Positions 1-5,227 of a DNA stretch of 6,032 nucleotides are shown one piece after another (position 1 is the stretch's first letter; each line of letters starts with the position of its first letter). The position numbers were made by a program, and so were the translations under genes. This stretch comes from an uncultured Caulobacteraceae bacterium (GTDB taxonomy: Bacteria; Pseudomonadota; Alphaproteobacteria; Caulobacterales; Caulobacteraceae). The DNA lies in assembly GCA_903884915.1 (NCBI GenBank), contig CAISGS010000537.1, forward strand, positions 1 to 6,032, read 5' to 3'. The notes beneath the pieces are model-generated. The model worked only from the letters and a program-made list of their open reading frames with translations, made no database searches and was not told where the DNA came from.

Positions 1-24
1 GCCCGTTAGAGGATTACGTCGCAC

Positions 25-39
25 CAAGTAGTTTACTTG
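25..39. repeat. 15-base perfect inverted repeat
   Basis: CAAGTA-GTT-TACTTG has two perfect 6-base arms around a 3-base centre. It lies in the otherwise gene-free stretch 1-110, which is noticeably more AT-rich (about 1-70) than the neighbouring hydrolase gene. No T-run follows on either strand, so it does not look like an intrinsic terminator. It could be an operator for a gene to the left of the window or a chance palindrome. The rest of 1-110 shows no convincing ORF, RNA gene or insertion-sequence end. Confidence 0.4.
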
Positions 40-105
40 AAATCACTTCATTCATTCAGTTTTTGTCTGAGACTCTGAGTGGCAGGCGGCCGCGGCAGCT
101 GAGCA

Positions 106-142
106 GCAGCTCACTGGCACAGAGCCAGACTGCCAGTGCTGC
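106..142. repeat. imperfect inverted repeat over the hydrolase stop codon
   Basis: CACTGGCA (112-119) and TGCCAGTG (131-138) form a perfect 8-base stem with an 11-base loop. The stem can be extended by GCAGC (106-110) pairing with GCTGC (138-142) if two bases bulge out. The minus-strand stop codon of the hydrolase (111-113) lies in one arm. No T-tract follows on the minus strand, so it is not a typical rho-independent terminator. It sits where the hydrolase loses similarity to its family, so it may mark the rearrangement point. Confidence 0.45.
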
Positions 143-1148
143 GACCATTCGGTCCGGTCTGGGGATTGATCGCAAAGCCAAGGCCCCACTGGGCATTTTC
201 TGGCAGGCCCATGGGCAGGCCCGCATCCAGATCAGGGGTTAAGAACGGCATCTGGCTGCCCAGTTTGCGCAGCGGCAGGTCACCGATCTGGTTGGTGCTC
301 ATCAGGGCGAGGGTCTCGGACGCCAAAATGCGCGCGCCATTGGCCCCTTCGCCGCCCCCTAGGATCATCTGCAAGAAGGCCAGATAGTCGGGTGCGGTAC
401 TATAGAGCCCGCCGCCGCCGCCCCAAAATTCTGGGGTCTCATTGATCGGTAGGGCGAAGGGCATCAGGGCGCCATCGGGACCCCGGGCATGAAGACCCGC
501 AAGCCGCGCCAACTGTTCGGGTCCCGGTAGGAAGTGGGTGTCGGCCATGCCGAGCGGGCCTGTAATGTGATCGCGGACATAGACATCCAACGCCTTGCCA
601 CTGACCGCCTCAACGACCAGTCCGGCCCAGTCAATACCGATGCCATATTCCCACTGGGCGCCCGGATCAAAGGCCAGCGGTAGGTCCAAAGCCGCCTTAA
701 GGCCGGTGCCAATGCCCGGCGTGCCCGCCTGCTGCGCATAGCGCACCAGATCGGCGTTCCACATGTCATAGGCAAAGCCCGATGTGTGGGTCAAAAGCTG
801 TCGCAGAGTGATGGGGCCAGCAGCCTCGCGCAGGATCGGCTCGCCCGTGCCCTTAAAGCCCTCCAACACCTTGGGGCTGGCCAAGGCGGGCAGGACGCTG
901 CCCAAGGGCTGGTCCAGACCGATCAGGCCCTGCTCAACCAACTGCATGGCCGCAACCGTGGTTATGGCCTTGGTCATGGAGGCGATGAAGAAAACATCGT
1001 CGACGCTGAGGGCCTGATCGCTGCCCAAGGCCTTCGGTCCAAAGGCGCCGCTATAGATCAGGGCCCCGTCCTTGCTGGCCATGGCCACATAACCGGGCAG
1101 GGCAGGGTTGGCACTATGGGCCGCGAGGGCCTGATGGATGGCGGTCAT
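111..1148 (-). CDS. class C beta-lactamase-like serine hydrolase/esterase, C-terminally truncated
   Basis: The 345-residue product belongs to the serine beta-lactamase/penicillin-binding-protein fold family of esterases (EstB type), which hydrolyse ester or amide bonds through an acyl-serine. The catalytic S-x-x-K motif is SMTK at residues 57-60, preceded by FFIA and followed by the usual helix. TLRQLLTHTSGF (about 114-125) is a family hallmark, WEYGIGIDW (166-174) supplies the tyrosine of the second motif, and a glycine-rich GGGGGLYST segment lies near 243-251. No signal peptide is visible, so it is probably cytoplasmic. Family members usually run to about 390 residues and continue after GRSTGSLA with a tryptophan/glycine third motif and a final strand and helix. 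Here the protein ends GSLALCQ and no frame of the downstream DNA restores that end. It may therefore be an inactive remnant. The start at 1148 fits the family N-terminus, with only a weak GGA upstream. It is divergent from mutS and its substrate is unknown. Confidence 0.82.
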   Translation of the reverse strand: MTAIHQALAAHSANPALPGYVAMASKDGALIYSGAFGPKALGSDQALSVDDVFFIASMTKAITTVAAMQLVEQGLIGLDQPLGSVLPALASPKVLEGFKGTGEPILREAAGPITLRQLLTHTSGFAYDMWNADLVRYAQQAGTPGIGTGLKAALDLPLAFDPGAQWEYGIGIDWAGLVVEAVSGKALDVYVRDHITGPLGMADTHFLPGPEQLARLAGLHARGPDGALMPFALPINETPEFWGGGGGLYSTAPDYLAFLQMILGGGEGANGARILASETLALMSTNQIGDLPLRKLGSQMPFLTPDLDAGLPMGLPENAQWGLGFAINPQTGPNGRSTGSLALCQ

Positions 1149-1200
1149 GGGCGGGCGTTCCGAGAGGCGTTCTGACGACGGTTCGCTCCATATGGGACGA

Positions 1201-1213
1201 AGGCCATTGGCCT
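1201..1213. promoter_or_regulatory. palindrome in the hydrolase-mutS intergenic region
   Basis: AGGCCA-T-TGGCCT is a perfect 13-base palindrome, and a further AGGCCT follows at 1224-1229. It lies in the 148-base region (1149-1296) between the divergent hydrolase and mutS genes, where the promoters of both must be. A minus-strand TTGACC (1245 to 1240) could be a -35 box for the hydrolase, but no matching -10 box is clear. No convincing mutS promoter was found. The palindrome is a candidate operator only; GGCC-containing palindromes also occur by chance in GC-rich DNA. Confidence 0.3.
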
Positions 1214-1296
1214 GTAAACCGAAAGGCCTAAGTCGGCGCGGTCAAATCCTTTACAAAAGCTTAACCCCGAAGCCAAAGCCCTCTAGTCTGGACGGC

Positions 1297-3993
1297 ATGA
1301 ACGCTCCGGCCTCCGTGATTCTTAGCCCCCAGATCCATCCCGACACCACCCCGGTGATGGCGCAATATTTTGACGCCAAGTCGCGCCAGCCCGATGCGTT
1401 GGTGTTCTTTCGCATGGGCGATTTTTACGAGCTGTTCTTTGACGATGCGGTCAAGGCGGCGGAGGCCCTGGGCATTGCCCTGACCAAGCGCGGCAGCCAT
1501 GGCGGCGAGCCGATCCCCATGTGCGGGGTGCCCGTCCATGCCTCTGAAGCCTATCTGGCCAAGCTGATCCGCAGCGGCTTTAAGGTCGCGGTCTGCGAGC
1601 AGATGGAAGACCCGGCAGAGGCCAAAAAGCGTGGCTATAAGTCCATCGTGCGCCGCGATGTGGTGCGGATCGTCACGCCGGGCACCCTGACGGAGGATGG
1701 CCTTTTAGATGCGCGCGGAGCCAATCGCTTGGCCGCCATTGCCGTGCGCGGCGGGCAGGCCTCGGTGGCCAGTGTCGAACTATCGACCGGCGATGTTGAG
1801 GCCCTTGTCATGGAGCGTGAAGGCTTGGCGGCGGCGCTGGCGGCCCTGCAACCGTCTGAAATCCTCGTGCCCGATCGTCTGTTCGCTGATGAGGTCGTGT
1901 CAGCGGCCCTCAAGGCGGTTTCGGGTCTGGTGCAGCCCATGGCCTCGGCCTTAGCAGAGCCGGGCGCGTCAGAGGCGCGGCTCAAGCGGCTCTATGGCGT
2001 CGATACGCTCGATGGGTTTGGCGCCCTGACGGGGGCGGAGATCTCGGCTCTGGGCCTGATCGCGGCCCATCTGGAGACCACGCAGGCGGGCAAGCTTCCG
2101 GCCCTGCGTCCACCGCGCCGCGCGGGGGCCTCTGACGTCATGGCCATTGATCCGGCCACGCGCTTTAGTCTTGAGATCGACCGGACCCAGAATGGGGGCC
2201 GCGAGGGCTCGCTGCTGGCGGCTATCGACCGGACCGTGACGGCGGGCGGGGCGCGGCTCTTGGCGGCGCGTCTGGCAAGGCCGCTATTGTCACCCACGGC
2301 CATTGAGGCGCGGCTGGATGGGGTGGGCTGGTTCTTGGAGCGGCGCAGCCTTCGCGCGCGGCTGCGCGATCAGCTCAAGGGCTCTGGCGACATGGCCCGC
2401 GCCCTGTCGCGTCTGGCGCTGGGCCGAGGCGGGCCGCGTGATCTGGGCTGTCTGCGCGATGGGCTGAAGGCAGGCGAGGCCATAGCCGCTGCGATCCTGT
2501 CGGGTGGCGGGCAAGAGGGGATGGAGGGGCCACCGCCGGAACTGGCCGAGGCCCTGTTGGCCCTGACCCCTTCGCTCCATCCCGAACTGGCGCGGTTCTT
2601 AGCGACCTTGAGCGAAAATCTCGGAGACGATTTGCCCGCACAGGCCCGCGATGGCGGCTTTGTTGCGCCCGGTGCGCGGCCCGAACTGGACCAGACCAGA
2701 GCCCTGCGCGACGATAGCCGCCGGGTGGTGGCTGCGCTGGAACAGGCCCTGATCGCTGAAACCAGCGTGCCGCTCAAGATCAAGCACAATGCCGTGCTGG
2801 GCTATTTCGTCGAGGCCACGGCCAAGCAGGGCGAGGCCCTGTTTCAGCCGCCTTGGAACACGCGTTTCATCCATCGCCAGACCCTGGCCAATCAGGTGCG
2901 GTTCACGACCACCGAACTGGCCGAACTGGACGCCAAGATCGCGCAGGCGGCGGAGCGGGCCCTGGCCATCGAGGTCCAGACCTTTGAGCTGTGGCGCGCT
3001 GAGGCTCAGGCCCTTGCCGCCCCCATCCAGGCCGCCGCCGAAGGGGCCGCGCGGATCGATGTCGCCGCTGCCCTGTCCGAATGGGCCGATGATGTGCAGG
3101 CGGTGCGGCCGATCCTTGACGAGAGTCTGGTGTTCGAGGCCGAGGGGGCGCGCCATCCGGTCGTTGAGGCGGCGGTCAAGCGTCAGGGCCTGCCCTTCAC
3201 CCCCAATGACTGCCTGCTCGATGGAGCCGGGCTGGCTGGGGTGCGGCTGGCGGTGGTGACGGGGCCGAACATGGCCGGTAAATCGACCTTCCTGCGCCAG
3301 AACGCGCTGTTGGCTGTGCTGGCCCAGGCCGGAGCCTATGTGCCCGCCACGCGCCTGCGTCTCGGCGTTGTTGACCGGCTCTTTAGCCGTGTCGGAGCGG
3401 GGGATGATCTGGCCCGGGGTCGGTCGACCTTCATGACTGAGATGGTTGAGACCGCCGCCATCCTGACCCAAGCCACAGCGCGGTCCTTGGTCATTCTGGA
3501 TGAGATTGGCCGAGGTACCGCGACCTATGACGGTCTGGCCATTGCCTGGGCCTGCGCCGAGGCCCTGCATGACGTCAACCGCTGCCGCGCCCTGTTCGCC
3601 ACCCACTATCATGAGCTGGCCAAGCTCGAGACCCGTCTGGCCAGTGTCGGCAACCTGTCCCTGCGCGCCAAGGAATGGAACGGCGATCTGGTGTTCCTGC
3701 ATGAGGCCAAGCCCGGACCGGCTGATCGGTCCTATGGGGTACAGGTCGCCAAGCTGGCCGGTGTGCCGATGGCGGTCGTGGCGCGGGCACGCGAGGTCCT
3801 GCAGCGGTTAGAGAGCGAAACCGCTTCGCCGGTTCGGCTGGATGACCTGCCCCTATTTTCTTCTCCCCCTGCGGTCGCTGTGCCGAACGCGCCGTCCAAG
3901 GTCGAGGCGGATCTGCGAACGTTGGACCTTGATGGCATGTCCCCGCGCGAAGCGATGGATGTTCTCTACCGGTTAAAATCCCTCATTACATAG
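1297..3993 (+). CDS. mutS: DNA mismatch repair protein MutS
   Basis: This 898-residue protein recognises mismatches and small loops as a dimer, then acts as an ATP-driven clamp that recruits MutL. The N-terminal mismatch-binding domain carries the FRMGDFYELF block with the wedge Phe-x-Glu at F43 and E45, followed by the SLTKRG-like TKRG and GEPIPMCGVP segments. A connector domain follows, then the core/lever region from about 280 (MAIDPATRFSLEID) and the clamp near 493 (LKIKHNAVLGYF). The ABC-type ATPase has Walker A GPNMAGKST (656-664), a STFMTEM signature (710-716), Walker B ILDEIGRGT (733-741, D735/E736) and the ATHYHEL switch histidine (H770). The C-terminus ends in the usual PREAMDVLYRLKSL tail. 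DDLPLF (849-854) resembles a degenerate beta-clamp-binding motif (inference). The length is normal for alphaproteobacterial MutS and all key residues are present. I chose ATG 1297 because it gives the usual 18-20 residues before the conserved TPVMAQYF. The ribosome site is weak (GGA 1290-1292). The upstream in-frame codons to 1138 are not MutS-like and overlap the hydrolase. Confidence 0.97.
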   Translation: MNAPASVILSPQIHPDTTPVMAQYFDAKSRQPDALVFFRMGDFYELFFDDAVKAAEALGIALTKRGSHGGEPIPMCGVPVHASEAYLAKLIRSGFKVAVCEQMEDPAEAKKRGYKSIVRRDVVRIVTPGTLTEDGLLDARGANRLAAIAVRGGQASVASVELSTGDVEALVMEREGLAAALAALQPSEILVPDRLFADEVVSAALKAVSGLVQPMASALAEPGASEARLKRLYGVDTLDGFGALTGAEISALGLIAAHLETTQAGKLPALRPPRRAGASDVMAIDPATRFSLEIDRTQNGGREGSLLAAIDRTVTAGGARLLAARLARPLLSPTAIEARLDGVGWFLERRSLRARLRDQLKGSGDMARALSRLALGRGGPRDLGCLRDGLKAGEAIAAAILSGGGQEGMEGPPPELAEALLALTPSLHPELARFLATLSENLGDDLPAQARDGGFVAPGARPELDQTRALRDDSRRVVAALEQALIAETSVPLKIKHNAVLGYFVEATAKQGEALFQPPWNTRFIHRQTLANQVRFTTTELAELDAKIAQAAERALAIEVQTFELWRAEAQALAAPIQAAAEGAARIDVAAALSEWADDVQAVRPILDESLVFEAEGARHPVVEAAVKRQGLPFTPNDCLLDGAGLAGVRLAVVTGPNMAGKSTFLRQNALLAVLAQAGAYVPATRLRLGVVDRLFSRVGAGDDLARGRSTFMTEMVETAAILTQATARSLVILDEIGRGTATYDGLAIAWACAEALHDVNRCRALFATHYHELAKLETRLASVGNLSLRAKEWNGDLVFLHEAKPGPADRSYGVQVAKLAGVPMAVVARAREVLQRLESETASPVRLDDLPLFSSPPAVAVPNAPSKVEADLRTLDLDGMSPREAMDVLYRLKSLIT

Positions 3994-4085
3994 ATAATTA
4001 TAAGTATTGAATTTGTATTTCTGAATAATAGTTGTCATTACTTTAAATAATTTTATGTATTTACCTTTTGTTTATGATCGATCTT
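3994..4085. other. AT-rich region between mutS and the first flagellin
   Basis: The 90 bases at 3991-4080 contain about 19% G+C, against strongly GC-rich mutS on the left. No GC-rich hairpin with a T-run follows the mutS stop, so no intrinsic mutS terminator is visible. The block TAATTTTA-TGT-ATTTA (4048-4063) recurs upstream of the second flagellin. Such AT-rich zones upstream of flagellar genes are typical places for nucleoid-associated or MucR/Ros-type regulators in Caulobacter relatives. This role is inferred from composition only. Confidence 0.5.
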
Positions 4086-4100
4086 TAGAACGGTCGTTGC
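4086..4100 (+). promoter_or_regulatory. possible sigma-54 promoter of the first flagellin
   Basis: TAGAACG-GTCG-TTGC matches the -24/-12 consensus TGGCACG-N4-TTGC at the whole -12 TTGC and at five of seven -24 positions. It has AG in place of the normally near-invariant GG, so the match is degenerate. The predicted transcript would start near 4112, just before the leader hairpin, leaving a leader of about 50 bases. Flagellin genes in Caulobacter are known to use sigma-54 with the activator FlbD, so the location is right. The TGCGGCA overlapping its -12 part (4098-4104) is shared with the second flagellin. Confidence 0.4.
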
Positions 4101-4113
4101 GGCAAAATGCTGC

Positions 4114-4136
4114 TCAATTTCTAAAATGGAAATTGA
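4114..4136 (+). promoter_or_regulatory. flagellin leader hairpin, copy 1
   Basis: TCAATTTC and GAAATTGA form a perfect 8-base-pair stem around TAAAATG, and a T-G wobble can close the loop to AAAAT. It ends 25 bases before the flagellin start codon. The loop-spanning CTAAAATGG (4121-4129) is followed by ACTC after exactly nine bases, the same arrangement as before the second flagellin, although the stem arms differ. This suggests an RNA element in the mRNA leader, possibly a site for a regulator such as FlbT. The stem lies upstream of the ribosome-binding site and does not cover it. Confidence 0.6.
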
Positions 4137-4142
4137 ATACTC

Positions 4143-4153
4143 AGGAACAAGGG
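4143..4153 (+). promoter_or_regulatory. ribosome-binding site of the first flagellin
   Basis: AGGAACAAGGG is purine-rich, with AAGGG ending eight bases before ATG 4162. It fixes the start there rather than at the in-frame ATG 4126, which lies in the leader hairpin loop and has no such site. Confidence 0.7.
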
Positions 4154-4161
4154 TTATCGCT

Positions 4162-4989
4162 ATGGAAAATAGCATCAATACCAATGTGGGGGCGTATCTC
4201 GCTCTGCAAAATCTCACCACCACCTCGATGGAGCTGAGGTCTACTCAAAACCGCATCAGTACAGGACGCAAGGTCGACACAGCGGTCGACAATGGCTCGA
4301 CCTGGGCTATCGCGCAAAATCTTCGCGGCCAGTCGTCATCCTTGAATGCCGTAAAAAACTCTCTCGATCGGGCCCAGTCCACGGTGGACGTCGCTCTGTC
4401 CGCAGGCGGAAACGTTTCTGATCTTTTGAATCAGATGAAAGAGAAGGTTCTGGCCGCTTCGGACCTGTCGCTTGACACTACGAGTCGGCTTGCCCTCGCA
4501 GAAGACTTTAAGGTGTTACGCGAGGCGATCAAGAAGACGGTGGCGAATGCGGAGTTCGTCGGAACCAACATGCTGAAGACCGGCGGCATCAATGTCAGCG
4601 CCCTGGCCAATGTCAACGGATCGTCCGTCATTACCGTGGTGGCCCAGAGTTTGGCTTTGGGCGGCCCCAACATTACCTTCAGTGTCGGATCGACGATCGC
4701 GACCTCCACACTCGCCTCGAGCGTGCTTTCCAAATTGAACACCTCTATCACCAACGTCAATACGAAGCTTGGCATTATTGGCGCACAGTCCAAGGCAATC
4801 GGGCTTCATCTGACCTTTGTCCGCAAGTTGCAGGACAGTCTGGATGGCGGGGTCGGCAACCTGGTTGATGCCGATATGGCCAAGGAAAGCGCCAAGCTGC
4901 AGTCCCTCCAGACCAAGCAGCAACTGGGGATCCAGGCGATTTCGATCGCCAACCAATCGACCTCAACGATCATATCGCTGTTCCGATAG
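4162..4989 (+). CDS. flagellin, complete
   Basis: The 275-residue protein is a filament subunit, secreted by the flagellar type III export system and polymerised outside the cell. It has no cleavable signal peptide. The N-terminal coiled D0/D1 part is NSINTNVGAYLALQNL through the RISTGRK, DNGSTWAIAQNLRG and SLDRAQSTVDVAL blocks to about residue 130. The C-terminal D1/D0 part includes KLQDSLDGGVGNLVDADM, AKLQSLQTKQQLG and the terminal IISLFR. The short Ser/Thr-rich middle (about 140-200) means the bulky D2/D3 domains of enteric flagellins are missing, as is normal for Caulobacter-type flagellins. Related flagellins are O-glycosylated, but nothing here proves that. There are no cysteines. It is closely related to the following flagellin at both ends and diverges in the middle, so the pair arose by duplication. 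It appears monocistronic: it has its own leader, and an intrinsic terminator follows. Which flj paralogue it corresponds to cannot be decided. Confidence 0.95.
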   Translation: MENSINTNVGAYLALQNLTTTSMELRSTQNRISTGRKVDTAVDNGSTWAIAQNLRGQSSSLNAVKNSLDRAQSTVDVALSAGGNVSDLLNQMKEKVLAASDLSLDTTSRLALAEDFKVLREAIKKTVANAEFVGTNMLKTGGINVSALANVNGSSVITVVAQSLALGGPNITFSVGSTIATSTLASSVLSKLNTSITNVNTKLGIIGAQSKAIGLHLTFVRKLQDSLDGGVGNLVDADMAKESAKLQSLQTKQQLGIQAISIANQSTSTIISLFR

Positions 4990-5025
4990 CGCCACCAAAA
5001 TTTAAGACATTTTCCAAAATTAGAA

Positions 5026-5057
5026 GGTGAGAACGTGCGCGTTCTCGCCCTTTTTTT
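5026..5057 (+). terminator. rho-independent terminator of the first flagellin
   Basis: GGTGAGAACG (5026-5035) and CGTTCTCGCC (5040-5049) form a 10-base-pair stem with one T-G wobble and a TGCG loop, followed by C and seven Ts (5051-5057). It begins 36 bases after the flagellin stop codon and separates the two flagellins into different transcription units. Confidence 0.92.
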
Positions 5058-5160
5058 ATAATAAAAATGGTTAATTTTAATGTTTTTATATTAACTACAT
5101 AGTAATAACTTGAACTATCTTTTATTATATTAAAGTAATTTTAGTCATTTATTGCCAATA
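5058..5160. other. AT-rich region upstream of the second flagellin
   Basis: Bases 5051-5160 contain about 15% G+C. No ORF or structured RNA is visible. TAATTTTA-GTC-ATTTA (5136-5151) repeats the block seen upstream of the first flagellin. TTGAAC at 5110-5115 followed by several TATATT-like hexamers could be read as a housekeeping promoter, but spacing is poor and almost any AT-rich DNA gives such matches. The three TTAA sequences (5071, 5077, 5091) do not have the 7-base spacing of a CtrA box. Confidence 0.45.
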
Positions 5161-5166
5161 TTGGAG

Positions 5167-5173
5167 TGCGGCA
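5167..5173 (+). promoter_or_regulatory. TGCGGCA block shared by both flagellin promoters
   Basis: TGCGGCA lies 22 bases before the conserved CTAAAAT of the leader hairpin. The same heptamer lies 23 bases before it at the first flagellin (4098-4104). The position suits a -12 promoter element with transcription starting near 5181. However, the expected sigma-54 -24 sequence is absent here (CCAATAT instead of TGGCACG). It could be the -12 part of a weak promoter or a regulator site. Confidence 0.4.
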
Positions 5174-5184
5174 TGGAGCCGTCT

Positions 5185-5201
5185 GTACCTAAAATAGGTA
5201 C
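5185..5201 (+). promoter_or_regulatory. flagellin leader hairpin, copy 2
   Basis: GTACCTA and TAGGTAC form a perfect 7-base-pair stem around AAA (equally, six pairs around AAAAT). It ends 26 bases before the flagellin ATG. CTAAAATAG (5189-5197) is followed after nine bases by ACTC (5207-5210), as in the first flagellin leader. The stem sequences of the two copies differ but pairing is kept, which favours a role as folded RNA over a DNA operator. Confidence 0.6.
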
Positions 5202-5216
5202 TTAACACTCTTAAAT

Positions 5217-5220
5217 GGAG
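5217..5220 (+). promoter_or_regulatory. ribosome-binding site of the second flagellin
   Basis: GGAG lies seven bases before ATG 5228, a standard Shine-Dalgarno distance. It supports that start. Confidence 0.75.
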
Positions 5221-5227
5221 CGCCTCA

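Noticed and set aside
1138..1296. Upstream in-frame extension of mutS starting at 1138
   Set aside because: The 53 extra residues are not MutS-like, overlap the divergent hydrolase start and would occupy the whole promoter region. ATG 1297 fits the family.
2599..3702. Long minus-strand ORF of 367 codons inside mutS
   Set aside because: It is fully antisense to conserved MutS domains, resembles no family I know, and long antisense frames are expected in GC-rich DNA.
4126..4161. Start of the first flagellin at ATG 4126
   Set aside because: This ATG lies in the leader hairpin loop with no ribosome site, and the flagellin family begins near M-x-NSINTN, which is ATG 4162.
4055..4237. Small plus-strand ORF of 60 codons overlapping the flagellin start
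   Set aside because: It spans the AT-rich region, leader hairpin and start of flagellin in another frame, with no ribosome site or recognisable content.
5110..5136. TTGAAC plus AT-rich hexamers as a housekeeping promoter of the second flagellin
   Set aside because: Spacing is wrong for the best hexamers and such matches are expected in DNA of 15% GC.
5162..5176. TGGAGTGCGGCATGG as a sigma-54 promoter of the second flagellin
   Set aside because: The -24 TGG fits, but the -12 GC is replaced by GG and the predicted start would fall inside the hairpin.
5202..5214. TTAA-CACTC-TTAA as a CtrA box
   Set aside because: The spacer is five bases rather than seven, and it lies in the leader next to the ribosome-binding site.
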